A model generated the notes under the pieces. That model was not told the origin of the DNA, did not search any database, and worked only from the letters and a program-made list of their open reading frames with translations. Made by a program: the position numbers and the translations under genes. A stretch of 64,000 nucleotides of DNA from Flavobacterium sediminilitoris. GTDB lineage: Bacteria; Bacteroidota; Bacteroidia; Flavobacteriales; Flavobacteriaceae. Below, piece after piece: positions 8,725 through 17,435 of this stretch (positions within the stretch are counted from its first letter, which is position 1; the number at the start of each line of letters is the position of its first letter). Location: the NCBI RefSeq assembly GCF_023008245.1, contig NZ_CP090145.1:2914001-2978000 (forward strand), written 5' to 3'.

Positions 8725-9288
8725 TTATCTTTTTAAAGAAAAATGTGATTTGTATTCTTTTTGGTTACCATTACAATCTGTATATACAAGTTTAAACCAA
8801 TAGTCAGATGAAAATAGATCTTTTGAATTGTACTTTCCATCCCAGTAATCTTGGTTATTCATTAGTGTTTTAACTAATTTACCATACCTGTCATAAATAT
8901 AAACATTGGAAAAATCTAATTGGTTAGCCCAATTTACTTTCCAAAAATCGTTATAACCGTCTTCATTGGGTGTGAAAAAATTGTTATAGAAAAAGCTTAA
9001 TGGACAAACCGTGCAGGGTTCAATTCTTGCTAAATATACAGAAGCTTTTTTAATATAGGTGTTTGGCTTTAAAACAATCACTTTCCCTGCTTTCATTCTT
9101 ATCTCATTATTTGATGCTATAACTTTATAATTGTTTTCTGTTGTAATTGAATTTTGAGCGTTGTATGTATAATTGGAACTATTTTCAATATCGGATAACA
9201 AATAACTTTCATTACAGTCGGAGTTGATTGTCTGACTTAATGACAAATTGCAAATAATTAAAAATAGTAATAAAAGGAATTGCCTCAT
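8725..9288 (-). CDS. Secreted protein with T9SS type B (CHU_C) sorting domain
   Basis: 187 residues. A signal peptide (CNLSLSQ) is followed by about 70 residues of unknown domain, then a type B sorting domain: FFTPNEDGYNDFWKV, VYIYDRYGKLV, WDGKYN, SDYWFKLVY, ending HFSLKR. In the Flavobacteriia this module directs passage through the type IX secretion system to the cell surface. A segment KAGKVIVLKPNTYIKKASVYLARI precedes it, a common stretch in such adhesin-like proteins. The start overlaps the upstream gene by 4 bases. Confidence 0.85.
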   Translation of the reverse strand: MRQFLLLLFLIICNLSLSQTINSDCNESYLLSDIENSSNYTYNAQNSITTENNYKVIASNNEIRMKAGKVIVLKPNTYIKKASVYLARIEPCTVCPLSFFYNNFFTPNEDGYNDFWKVNWANQLDFSNVYIYDRYGKLVKTLMNNQDYWDGKYNSKDLFSSDYWFKLVYTDCNGNQKEYKSHFSLKR

Positions 9289-10580
9289 TTTGATTTCAAT
9301 TTTTTAATTTCTTCATCTTGTTTTTCCACTTTTTTATTCAATTCAATTAAATACAAAGTTAGTTCTTCTACTTTAAGTAATAAAAGTTTATTCATTTCTC
9401 CAAGTTCAATACCGTCTTTTTTTACCTCTTGGGCAGATGGAATATATTTTAAATGCTTATTTTTTTTAATGAATGTTTCAACATTTTTCAAAGGCTCTAA
9501 TTTATATTCTTTATCAAATACAAAATCAGCCCAGTCAGAACTTAATGCAACTCGCACTTCTTCTGTTAAAATTCCACCTTTTGCAAACAAACTGTATGAT
9601 GAAACATCGACATCACCAACCTGGTTAGGAAAAATACTGGTATTGATTCCAACTTTTCCATTAGTATAAATATTATCACTGATAGAAGTTGCAAAAGTAT
9701 TGTCGGGCCTGAACCAATCATAATCATTTGTTCCGCCACCAATGAGTGTCGAGGGATTATATTCAAACACATTCCCGGCATTATCGGTTCCTAAAATTCT
9801 AAATGGGTTAGTCGCATCGGTCAAATTTTCAAATCGAACTGTTCCATTAATATGAAATAATGAGGTAGGAGTAGCAGTACCGATTCCGACATTGGTACCG
9901 TTATCAAATATCTGTGAACAAGTCAAATCTGTCGCGCTTTTTTTGAGCAAAAAATTTGTATTAGCGCAGCTATTGGTTAAACCACCGCCGAATGAAGTCG
10001 ATAATTGTCTGCTTACATTTCCATTGGCATCCGTTGTTAAGACATAAGTATTTGAAGTTGTTGTGGCTATGTTTTCAAGTCGAACCGTTCCATTAGTATG
10101 AAATAATGAGGTAGGAGTAGTGGTCCCTATTCCAAGATAACCATTTGCAAGCATTCTCATCAGTTGAGTATTTCCATTTTCCCATGCAAACAATGGCCTG
10201 TTAATTACATTTGTGGCAGTTGTACCCCAAGGAAAATTTCCACTCGGACCTGCTGTTAAATTTAAATTATTTCTTATTTCAGCTCTATAAATCATCATTG
10301 GAGAATTGCCATTATCCTGCGCTGAATTAGTAGTAATAAAATGACGGAAAACGTACCTATTATCCGCTTGATGATGTGCCCATAATGATGGAATGAATTG
10401 ACCATCAATATTTGTTGAGTTGGTGATTTCAAGTAGTTCATTGTTAGCATCAGTAACACTAAAATTTGTTATTCTTTCAGCATTACCAGGACTACTTGTA
10501 CCTACATTTTGAAATTGACTTTGACTAAATACAAATAGGTTCGTCAATATTGTTAATAATGATAAGATTCTTGTTTTCAT
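9285..10580 (-). CDS. Secreted tail-fiber-like surface protein with C-terminal coiled coil
   Basis: 431 residues. Signal peptide (LTNLFVFSQS). The middle holds repeats of GIGTxTPTSLFHxNGTVR, about 80 residues apart, as in phage tail-fiber-like Bacteroidota surface proteins. The end carries EVRVALSSDWADFVFD and YIPSAQEVKKDG, then a heptad-rich helix (MNKLLLLKVEELTLYLIEL ... DEEIKKLKSK) that probably trimerises. This architecture is common in the phylum and its role is adhesive or structural by inference. It is the first gene of the four-gene cassette. Confidence 0.75.
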   Translation of the reverse strand: MKTRILSLLTILTNLFVFSQSQFQNVGTSSPGNAERITNFSVTDANNELLEITNSTNIDGQFIPSLWAHHQADNRYVFRHFITTNSAQDNGNSPMMIYRAEIRNNLNLTAGPSGNFPWGTTATNVINRPLFAWENGNTQLMRMLANGYLGIGTTTPTSLFHTNGTVRLENIATTTSNTYVLTTDANGNVSRQLSTSFGGGLTNSCANTNFLLKKSATDLTCSQIFDNGTNVGIGTATPTSLFHINGTVRFENLTDATNPFRILGTDNAGNVFEYNPSTLIGGGTNDYDWFRPDNTFATSISDNIYTNGKVGINTSIFPNQVGDVDVSSYSLFAKGGILTEEVRVALSSDWADFVFDKEYKLEPLKNVETFIKKNKHLKYIPSAQEVKKDGIELGEMNKLLLLKVEELTLYLIELNKKVEKQDEEIKKLKSK

Positions 10581-10611
10581 TTTTTATATTCTACGGTTTT
10601 AAGGTTTCCTG

Positions 10612-10743
10612 TAACGGTTTCGGTTATTAGTAATTGTTTGGTTTAGTACTTAATTAACTCTGCAAGTATACACCAAACTGAAAATCCGCGAGGATTTTCA
10701 GAAGTAGGTGAAGATAAGTAATTACTTATAGTCATTGTTGGCA
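10612..10743 (-). repeat. attC-like element (type A core)
   Basis: Edges are TAACG and GTTGGCA. The arms GGTTATTAGTAATT and TAATTACTTATAGTC pair. The core has TGAAAATCC / GGATTTTCA and GAAGTAGGTGAAG. Far edge TTGGCAGT matches TTGGCAGT at the other end of the cassette (minus strand, 11278). Confidence 0.75.
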
Positions 10744-10753
10744 GTTCGTTTTT

Positions 10754-11245
10754 TTAATTTGTATAACATCTTATTAGTTTGTCGTTTGATTTCATCCATT
10801 CGAAATACTTTTCAGGAAATGGATTGATTTTCAAAATCGAATCATAATGTGTTTCCATAAAATCTTTTTCATATTCAAAGTCGTAGAAGTTATTCAGCGA
10901 TTTATGTTTCTTAATTAATTCAGTTTTATGGGTCAAGTATAATTCAAGCATAAAGTCAAACCGTATCATTTCATCAAGTATGTTATTTTTCCCGATATAT
11001 ACTTCAGGAAAGTCGTAACCTTGATTTACAATGGAAATATAAATTTCAGATTCATTTTTAAAGGTTTCAAATCCTATTTTCTGATTAAAAACTGTGAATC
11101 TGTTTTTCAACAAGTAAATACTTGCATTTTTTTTTAATTGAATAAATAAAGGGTGGATATTCGCTTCCCATCGATTTTCATTAATATTAAGTTCTACTTT
11201 GGGTTTACTTTTAAAAAGGTCAGAAATGAATTTTCTAATTTTCAA
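10754..11245 (-). CDS. Cytoplasmic protein of unknown function (cassette gene)
   Basis: 163 residues, no signal peptide. The start MKIRKFISDLFKSKPKVEL is basic. The rest is a mixed alpha/beta protein with KNRFTVFNQKIGFETF and GYDFPEVYIGKNN and a C-terminal Trp/Lys-rich end. No family recognised. It is a single-gene cassette, 10 bases from its attC-like element. Confidence 0.65.
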   Translation of the reverse strand: MKIRKFISDLFKSKPKVELNINENRWEANIHPLFIQLKKNASIYLLKNRFTVFNQKIGFETFKNESEIYISIVNQGYDFPEVYIGKNNILDEMIRFDFMLELYLTHKTELIKKHKSLNNFYDFEYEKDFMETHYDSILKINPFPEKYFEWMKSNDKLIRCYTN

Positions 11246-11275
11246 TGTGTTTTCTCAGTTTTCTTAAATGACTGC

Positions 11276-11407
11276 CAATGTTTTGCAGCTACACTTCAGT
11301 GGCGTTAACTGATAAGCGAGCCATTACAAATATAGACAAACTTTGGAAATCCGAAGGATTTTCCAAGTAAAAACAGCCCAAACCATTGAGTGTAACTGCT
11401 GTTATGG
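11276..11407 (-). repeat. attC-like element
   Basis: Edges are CAATG and GTTATGG. The arms CAGCTACACTTCAGTGG and CCATTGAGTGTAACTGCTG pair with single-base bulges. The core hairpin is TGGAAATCC / GGATTTTCCA. Far edge GTTATGGTGCG matches GTTATAGTGCA at 11740 (minus strand). Confidence 0.75.
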
Positions 11408-11737
11408 TGCGTAAACTTATGAAAGAAAGACAAATAACGTTACTCAAAGTATTTTCACGACGAAGTATATTCTTTTCAGATTTAATTTTCCGTAATATTT
11501 TCTTTCTGGAATAGAGTAGAAGCAAACATTTACGTTTAGCTTTTCAAAATCATTAAACTTTCCAAACGCTGGTGCTTTCGTTAGCCGAAAAATTCGCGAA
11601 TGAGACTAACAATTCGGCGATAGAAATTCCGCAAAGTATTTTCAAAACGTTATTTTTCTTTTCTTACTTTTCTAAGTTTAGAATTTCATTAATTTTTTTT
11701 CGGAAAGCTGATACGTGTCTGCGGAGTATATGCACTA
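11408..11737 (-). pseudogene. Decayed short cassette
   Basis: This cassette of about 330 bp has matching edges (GTTATGGTGCG / GTTATAGTGCA) but no intact gene. The longest minus-strand frame (about 11451-11610) encodes a fragment ending with the YYGKLNLKRIYFVVKIL segment and a stop, without a start codon. It probably was a small gene now broken by stops. Confidence 0.45.
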
Positions 11738-11770
11738 TAACGTTCCGATGCTCGTTATTTTTTAAACTTA
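11738..11770 (-). repeat. Left half of an attC-like element interrupted by an IS110 relic
   Basis: The left edge TAACGTTCCGATG is intact. Its complementary arm CATAGGAACGG lies at about 12963-12973, on the far side of the IS110-family relic. CGTTCC pairs with GGAACG. The element therefore seems to have been split by the insertion. Confidence 0.55.
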
Positions 11771-11814
11771 GGTTGGAACGTTTTGGTTTTTAATCCAGCG
11801 ATGTGAAGACAGGA

Positions 11815-12656
11815 GATAAGGAGCGTTATCAAAAAACAGATGCTTTAGATTCCAAGAATTTGTCTAATCAACTAAAAGCAGGAGTTTTAAAAGGAATTTA
11901 TATTCCAACGGAAGCGCAGGAACAATTTATGAGCTTAGCTCGACACGGCACTCAGATAACCAAAAAGCTTCGTCAAACATAATCACATATAAAGAGTATG
12001 TTGCTTTTTCATGGTATAAAAGTTCCAGATCAGTTTGATAATTTGAATTGGAGTAATGATTTTATTAGTTGGTTAGAGCAATTAAAGTTTAGCACGAGTT
12101 GTGGTAATTTGGCTTTACAAGGTAAAATAAGACTTTATAAATTTATCAAATCAGAATATTTAGAAATTGCAAATCAGATGCGATTGCATTGTAGAAAAAA
12201 TAACAAAAAAGATTATTATCTTCTAAAATCCATCCCAGAATTGGCGGTTATTTAGCCAGTGTAATTATAGCCGAATGTGGCGATTTACGGAGATTTAATA
12301 CCGAAGCGCAATTTAGCTCTTATATTGGATTAGTTCCTGGAGTTTATAATAGTGGAGATAGTGAAAAATGTTTGGGAATCACACCAAGAAGTCGCTCACA
12401 ATTTAAAAGTTACTTGATAGAAGCTGTTTGGGTTGCCATTAGAAAAAACATTGAAATACAAAAATATTATAGAAAACACCAAGATAAAAACGTAAAAAGC
12501 ATCATTTTTAAAGTAGCTCATAAAATGGCACGAAGAATATTATCTGTCATCAAAACCGAAACACTTTATCAAATAAATCATAATTTAGGTAGTAGAACAA
12601 TAAAAAATAAACAAAGTATAACTATCTTAATAAGCTCAATCATACAAGAGAAATAG
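11815..12656 (+). pseudogene. IS110-family transposase relic
   Basis: On the plus strand, the opposite of the cassette genes. Recognisable pieces in order: KTDALDSKNLSNQL (the end of the DEDD domain), a helical middle, then GGYLASVIIAECGDLRRF, FSSYIGLVPGVYNSG and the C-terminal TPRSRSQFKSYLIEAVWVA of the transposase_20 domain. Broken by an in-frame TAA at 11980-11982 and a one-base deletion near 12238 in the conserved Pro-Gly-Ile-Gly segment. The first 80-90 residues, with the first catalytic Asp, are missing. It sits between two half arms of an attC-like element. Confidence 0.85.
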
Positions 12657-12949
12657 ACTACAAAACAGCCGTGGTGGCTCGCCTTGTCGAGGCCACATCG
12701 CCAAGCAGGTAGCTATTTTATTTATTCTTACAATCATACCGATACTGGTGACTGCGATTAAAAGCAGATCACGTATAGGAGCTGGCTGGAGCTTTAAGAA
12801 TTTAAAACAAAGAAATATGAAGTAAAAGAGGAAAATCTTTCTTAGCATCATTGATAAAGTTAGTTGCCAACTTTACCAACAGGCCGTATTATGGACTATT
12901 TAACTCGAGAAAAAATTAAATACAACCTTATTCAAAGTTGTTAATAACT
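12657..12949 (+). other. Non-coding flank of the IS110 relic
   Basis: About 290 bases with no convincing gene. The first 60 bases are unusually GC-rich for this window (GGTGGCTCGCCTTGTCGAGG). IS110-group elements carry structured non-coding RNA near an end, so this stretch may be the decayed 3' end of the IS. That is inference. Confidence 0.35.
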
Positions 12950-12982
12950 TAATGGTGCTTTACATAGGAACGGTTGTTAGCA
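12950..12982 (-). repeat. Right half of the interrupted attC-like element
   Basis: ATGGTGCTTTACATAGGAACGG then GTTAGCA. Lies 7 bases after the stop of the gene at 12990-13436. Partner of the half at 11738. Confidence 0.5.
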
Positions 12983-12989
12983 GTAGTTT

Positions 12990-13436
12990 TTAAAACTTTC
13001 TTGAATAACTTCGTCTTAAAAAATCTCGGGTCAATTTACTTTTCAAAATAAATAAGTTAACTTCAATTATTTTTAAATATGAACTGTCAGTCAATTTTGA
13101 ATATTCATTTATATCTATTTCATTTAGATATAATTTATGTTCAGAATTTAATTCGTTGTAAAATATTACAGTTTTATTTCGGGAATCTGTATTTATTGTC
13201 CTGATTTCTTTTTCAATTCTTTCATTAATTTTTCTCAAACTATCATTTAGCCCATCAATTACAATATCCTCTTGAGCTCTTGCTTTTAATAAAGAATTAT
13301 CATATTCTGTCATCTCTATTGTATAATTTTTAAGCTCATCTAATTTTTCATAAAAAATCTGTTTTTCATTATTCTTACATGATGAAAATAGAGAAATGAA
13401 AACGGATAATAATATTATTGAAGTAAAGTTTTTCAT
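12990..13436 (-). CDS. Small predicted lipoprotein, helical
   Basis: 148 residues. The leader ends in the lipobox FSSC followed by KNNEKQ. The mature part is almost entirely charged helix (DELKNYTIEMTEYDNSLLKAR, LNDSLRKINERIEKEIR), probably a coiled coil. No family recognised. It is a single-gene cassette; its start codon is about 15 bases from the GTTGTAT edge of the next attC-like element. Confidence 0.7.
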   Translation of the reverse strand: MKNFTSIILLSVFISLFSSCKNNEKQIFYEKLDELKNYTIEMTEYDNSLLKARAQEDIVIDGLNDSLRKINERIEKEIRTINTDSRNKTVIFYNELNSEHKLYLNEIDINEYSKLTDSSYLKIIEVNLFILKSKLTRDFLRRSYSRKF

Positions 13437-13447
13437 AAAATTACATA

Positions 13448-13609
13448 CAACGTTAGACCGCTTGTGGCAGTTGCATAAATTTAAGGTAAAAGATTACAAG
13501 TACAAAACTCTTCGTAGAATTTTCGGAGACTTGAGCACTTTGTGCGAACTGGCGTAGCAAATTCCGAATACAAACTAAACCTAGCAATTGCTACAAATGG
13601 CTGTTGTGC
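13448..13609 (-). repeat. attC-like element (type B core)
   Basis: Edges are CAACG and GTTGTGC. The arms GCTTGTGGCAGTTGC and GCAATTGCTACAAATGGC pair with mismatches. The type B core carries GGAGACTTGAGCACTTTGTG, CGAACTGGCGTAGC and AATTCCG. Far edge GTTGTGCGTT matches GTTGTACGTA at 14168 (minus strand). Confidence 0.8.
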
Positions 13610-13617
13610 GTTCGGCT

Positions 13618-14136
13618 TTATTTACTTTTATCATCGAGGTTTTCTAAAAATTTGATTGGATTATTCAAAAAACTATGAGCGTCTGAATTCTTAATACTAG
13701 CTTTGATTTCTTCAAAATCAGCGTTCATTAATTTGCCTTTTCTATCCATAAACATCCAATTGTTTTCTTTACTCAATTCAATCATATTTTTCAAGAAAGT
13801 AAATCCATCTTCGCGTAAATCCGCTCTAAAGGAAAATTCAGTTATTGAGAAAGTCTTTTCATTTAGACCCATGAAAGCATCATTATCTAATACTTTAGAT
13901 TTAGTTTTCCAATTAAAATTTGTTTTGTCGTTACCCCAATCAGCTCTTTTTATAAACGAGTCAATTTTTGGTGTTATTTCATCAGCTTTTTGGTCAATTT
14001 CTTTCCAATATAGTTCTGCATCAGATTCAAAATATCCAGTTTCTGTGTTAATTCTTATTTCGTTGGGAATCAAATTATGTTTTTTTAAAATTCCTTCTTT
14101 AGAAACAATCGCTAAATAATATTGATAAATTGCCAT
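13618..14136 (-). CDS. Cytoplasmic protein of unknown function (cassette gene)
   Basis: 172 residues. Starts MAIYQYYLAIVSKEGILKKH and continues with an acidic alpha/beta body (FKRADW-like segment SFIKRADWGNDK, FSITEFSFRADLREDGF, NNWMFMDRKGKLM). The layout of a short beta-rich start, a helix and an aromatic core resembles small immunity-type proteins, but no family is recognised. Single-gene cassette with matching edges. Confidence 0.65.
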   Translation of the reverse strand: MAIYQYYLAIVSKEGILKKHNLIPNEIRINTETGYFESDAELYWKEIDQKADEITPKIDSFIKRADWGNDKTNFNWKTKSKVLDNDAFMGLNEKTFSITEFSFRADLREDGFTFLKNMIELSKENNWMFMDRKGKLMNADFEEIKASIKNSDAHSFLNNPIKFLENLDDKSK

Positions 14137-14164
14137 TTATTTTCGTTTTTTATAAGCTTACGTA

Positions 14165-14293
14165 CAACGTTCCGGTGCTTGGCGAGGTTGCGAGCTTCGG
14201 AACTGATTATTTTCTGTTAAAGATAAAATTTCTTGCGAAATGTAAACGTGTATTTACTACAAAATTAGCAATCTTCCCAAACGCTTGTTAGCA
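14165..14293 (-). repeat. attC-like element of the DUF418 cassette
   Basis: Edges are CAACG and GTTAGCA. The arms GTGCTTGGCGAGGTTGC and GCAATCTTCCCAAACGC pair well. Far edge GTTAGCAGAA matches GTTAGCAAAA at 16690 (minus strand), so the cassette spans three genes. Confidence 0.75.
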
Positions 14294-14337
14294 GAAGTAC
14301 TATTTTTTAATGATTATAAAAACAGAAAGTGTAGCCA

Positions 14338-15435
14338 TTATTTCAAACGAAAAGACTGCATTTTACCGTATGTGAAAGACCGCCAGAACCATTCCATAGG
14401 TCCGTATTTGAAACGTCTTAACCACCATCGACTATACAAAAGTTGAAATCCGTAAATCATAAGTGTCATTAGCAAAAGCAGACCTGCATTTACTTTGCCT
14501 TCCAAATCAAAAATGCGGAAAAAGCCTACGCAAATTATTGTTTGTACAATGTAATTGGTTAAAGCCATGCGACCAACATAGCCCATAGGATTTAAGTATT
14601 TTGCCATGTTTTCACGCAAAGAAAGTAAAGACAAGGCACTCACATATACCGCCGCCAAAGCCATATCACTTAATCCCTTCAGGTGCGTTTCTATTCCGCC
14701 AGGTTTTGTAGTAAAAACCGAAACAATTACTCTTAATCCCACCGAAATAATTAATCCGAAGATGATAATTTTTGGAAGTAGGTCTTTGTATTGTCGCAAT
14801 TTTTCAAAGACTTTGATTTGTCCCGCAATTCTTCCCAAGAAAAACATTCCCATTACGAAAGGTCCCATATGTGTTAACCCAAACAAGATGCTTTTTAGAA
14901 TGCTATCAGACGGAGCACCGGAACCTTCACCAAAAACAGCAGGAAAGGCTGTAACTAAGCCCGATAAGACAAAGCATAATGCTGCCAAGACGAGTAGCCA
15001 TTGATTGGACAATTTCCGAAATGCCAGCAAAACGAAGCCTAACAAAGCATAAATTCGCAATACATCGCCCCACCAAAAGAATGAATGTAAAATACCAAAG
15101 CCTAAGAGTATCAACAATCTGCGTGGATAAAAGGACAGAATATTACTTCCTTTGGCTTCGGCTCTTGATAATTGTACCGAAAATCCTAAACCAAATAAGA
15201 AGGAGAAGATGATATAGAATTTACCTTCCGTAAAATATTCGTTAAACCATAAAGCCAATTGGTCGTACCATTTTGGAGACTCCGAGTTTATAATCATTTG
15301 CGAAAAATCGTGATTGGGCAATGAAAACGCCATAATATTCACCGCCAAAATTCCAAATACAGCAAATCCACGCAGGATATCCAAAATGTAAATTCGCTCA
15401 CTGGGTTGTACAATTTGTTGATTATCTTTTGTCAT
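14338..15435 (-). CDS. DUF418 membrane protein (YeiB family)
   Basis: 365 residues with about nine membrane segments. It opens with the family signature YILDILRGFAVFGILAVNI and closes with the DUF418 region (GRMALTNYIVQTIICV, then RWWLRRFKYGPMEWFWR). Members are inner-membrane proteins related to acyltransferase-3 and heparan acetyltransferase folds; substrate is unknown. It shares its cassette with an acetyltransferase and a Crp-family regulator. Confidence 0.9.
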   Translation of the reverse strand: MTKDNQQIVQPSERIYILDILRGFAVFGILAVNIMAFSLPNHDFSQMIINSESPKWYDQLALWFNEYFTEGKFYIIFSFLFGLGFSVQLSRAEAKGSNILSFYPRRLLILLGFGILHSFFWWGDVLRIYALLGFVLLAFRKLSNQWLLVLAALCFVLSGLVTAFPAVFGEGSGAPSDSILKSILFGLTHMGPFVMGMFFLGRIAGQIKVFEKLRQYKDLLPKIIIFGLIISVGLRVIVSVFTTKPGGIETHLKGLSDMALAAVYVSALSLLSLRENMAKYLNPMGYVGRMALTNYIVQTIICVGFFRIFDLEGKVNAGLLLLMTLMIYGFQLLYSRWWLRRFKYGPMEWFWRSFTYGKMQSFRLK

Positions 15436-15446
15436 TAGAACTTATT

Positions 15447-15962
15447 TTAATGGTTAATCATTACTTTTTCAAAACGGAAAGAATAATCCAATCCATCGCT
15501 ACTTGTATGTGGCATATGAGGATCTTGGTTGCGTGGGTTGAAAAACTCTACAATCTTAAAACCGCATTTATTCACATAAAAATGAATGTTCCGCTTCTCA
15601 AAATAAGGTGTGTGTGTTTCCCAAACCTTGGTTTCGGGATACATCTTTTCCACCATCGCCCACGCCTTAGTGCCCACACCTTTGCTGTGGACATCGGGGT
15701 TGATGAAAAATAAGTCTAAAGAGTTGTGATGAGTTATTTTATGTATGGAAAGTATGATTCCGCCCACCCAAACGCCATTGTTCAGAATACGGTAAGCTAC
15801 CGATTTTTCTCTATTAAGTGAATTCTCGATATCATTTTCTGGCAAAATCATTTCATCTGATTCTCCAAATTCTTCTGTATAAGCTTTTTGAAAAGCAATT
15901 TGATTGTATTTAATAAACTGCTGCTTATGTTCTTTTTCTAAAAGTTCTAAGGTGATTTGCAT
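15447..15962 (-). CDS. GNAT N-acetyltransferase
   Basis: 171 residues. Acetyl-CoA-binding motif VHSKGVGTKAW with the preceding strand SLDLFFINPD, then YFEKRNIHFYVNKCGFKIVEF, the usual final GNAT strand and helix. Substrate unknown. Its stop is 11 bases upstream of the DUF418 start, which suggests cotranscription. Confidence 0.85.
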   Translation of the reverse strand: MQITLELLEKEHKQQFIKYNQIAFQKAYTEEFGESDEMILPENDIENSLNREKSVAYRILNNGVWVGGIILSIHKITHHNSLDLFFINPDVHSKGVGTKAWAMVEKMYPETKVWETHTPYFEKRNIHFYVNKCGFKIVEFFNPRNQDPHMPHTSSDGLDYSFRFEKVMINH

Positions 15963-16066
15963 TTCATTTTATTTTGGGTAAAAATACAACGAAAGGAAAG
16001 GCAAGATTTTGACATTTGTCAAAAAAGGAGCTGACAGGAGAAAGGGATTGAAATGAGAATGTTATG

Positions 16067-16627
16067 TTACTTTTTGCGGATACGGCTTATTGTTTCGAGT
16101 GTTACACCCAAGTACGACGCGATGTGCCCCAACGATACACGCTGCAATATTTGAGGATTATCTCGTACTAGTTCATCATAACGTTCGGTAGCTGAAAGAG
16201 TTTGTAAGGAGAAAATTCGGTCCTCCAGAGCAAGTGAATAGGCTTCGGTAGCCAATCGTTCTATAGTGTTGATTTCAGGATAAAGGTTGCACAATTCATA
16301 TAAATTTTTCCTTGAAATAGAATGAATGATACTATCTTCCAAGAATTGTATATTTTCTTTGGCAGGAAATTTAAAAAAGAAGGTTCTTGAAGAAGTAACT
16401 ACTTCATTTTCTGTTGCGAAAAGGGAGTTTATTTCTTTATCTCCTTTTCGATAAAACATTCGAACTAATCCTTTTTCAATAATAAAAAGTCCAGAAGAAG
16501 TTTGTCCCTCTTTGATATAAAAACTACCTTTTTTATACTCGTGTCGCACGACTCTATTCTGAAAATCCAGTTCAGCTTCTGGGGATAAACTTCCAAAATT
16601 TTTAAACTCTTTAACTAATAGATTCAT
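16067..16627 (-). CDS. Crp/Fnr-family transcriptional regulator
   Basis: 186 residues. N-terminal cyclic-nucleotide-binding-type barrel (KKGSFYIKEGQTSSGLFIIEKGLVRMFYRKGDKEI) and a C-terminal HTH (RVSLGHIASYLGVTLETISRIRK). The Fnr iron-sulfur cysteines and the Arg of the cAMP pocket are absent, as in most Bacteroidota members, so the effector is unknown. First gene of the three-gene cassette. It may control the acetyltransferase and DUF418 genes behind it. Confidence 0.85.
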   Translation of the reverse strand: MNLLVKEFKNFGSLSPEAELDFQNRVVRHEYKKGSFYIKEGQTSSGLFIIEKGLVRMFYRKGDKEINSLFATENEVVTSSRTFFFKFPAKENIQFLEDSIIHSISRKNLYELCNLYPEINTIERLATEAYSLALEDRIFSLQTLSATERYDELVRDNPQILQRVSLGHIASYLGVTLETISRIRKK

Positions 16628-16686
16628 TTGATATGCTAAACTTTTGTTGTTTGCTAAACTTTAACGGGAAGTCAAAGTATTTTTGC

Positions 16687-16845
16687 TAACGGTTGGTTGT
16701 GGCAGTTGCATAAAATTATAACAAAAGTTTACAAGTACAAAATTAATCGTAGAATTTTCGGAGACTCGAGCACTTTGTGCGAACTGGCGTAGCAAAATTC
16801 CGAACATAAACTAAACCTAATAATTGCTACAAATGACTGTTGTGC
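16687..16845 (-). repeat. attC-like element (type B core)
   Basis: Edges are TAACG and GTTGTGC. The arms GGTTGTGGCAGTTGC and TAATTGCTACAAATGAC pair with mismatches. Type B core with CGAGCACTTTGTGCGAACTG. Far edge GTTGTGC matches GTTGTGC at 17300 (minus strand). Confidence 0.8.
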
Positions 16846-16859
16846 GTTTGCTTTTATAT

Positions 16860-17252
16860 TTATTCTGAAAATTTATTTAGGATTTCCATTGCTTTTTCAG
16901 TGTCATTTTTGTCTACAAAAATATGGTCGTGATAGAATGCTGCAACTACATTACAACTAATTCCATTTTCTGACAAAGCTTTTGAAAATGCAGCAGTTAG
17001 TCCAACAGCTTCTAATGAAGAATGAACTGTTAATGTAATCCACGAAGCAATAAAAGAATATTTTAGATTCAATTTGTCTGCAATTTCTATTTTAGTAATT
17101 ATTGTAATACTTTCTTCTTCTCTGAAAGACATTACAATTTCATTCAATTTTATTTTTTCTAAATCTTCGATTTCGCAGAATACAAATTCGCCTACATTGT
17201 GTTTAGGTTTCATTGTTTTTAAAAGTATTTCTAAATTTTTTTCTCCGTTCAT
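16860..17252 (-). CDS. ACT-domain protein
   Basis: 130 residues. Two ACT-like halves: VGEFVFCEIED ... ITIITKIEIAD and WITLTVHSSLEAVGLTAAFSKALSENGISCNVVAAFYHDHIFVD. The second is the canonical ACT beta-alpha-beta pattern with the ligand-turn glycine. Members bind amino acids or other small ligands; no catalytic domain is attached. Single-gene cassette with matching GTTGTGC edges. Confidence 0.8.
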   Translation of the reverse strand: MNGEKNLEILLKTMKPKHNVGEFVFCEIEDLEKIKLNEIVMSFREEESITIITKIEIADKLNLKYSFIASWITLTVHSSLEAVGLTAAFSKALSENGISCNVVAAFYHDHIFVDKNDTEKAMEILNKFSE

Positions 17253-17296
17253 TTTTTTATTTTTTTTCTAGCGTTTTATTTGGCTAAAGTGATGCA

Positions 17297-17425
17297 CAAC
17301 GGTTTGAGGCTTGCCGAAGTGGGGGAATTAGACGAACAAATGTTCAGTTTTGCACAGGTACCAAATAGAATTACTAATGTTCAATTTAGCACATCTGCCC
17401 TCATTTTGGCAAATCCTTGTTAGCG
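17297..17425 (-). repeat. attC-like element
   Basis: Edges are CAACG and GTTAGCG. The arms GGCTTGCCGAAGTGGGGG and CCCTCATTTTGGCAAATCC pair with bulges. The core differs from types A and B. Far edge GTTAGCGGT matches GTTAGCGGT at 18859 (minus strand). Confidence 0.75.
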
Positions 17426-17435
17426 GTTCGTTGTT

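Noticed and set aside
11289..11525. 78-residue minus-strand open frame
   Set aside because: It runs across the attC-like element and has no coding signal; it is an accident of the element sequence.
12636..12851. 71-residue minus-strand open frame
   Set aside because: Lies over the IS110 relic end, no recognisable product or start context.
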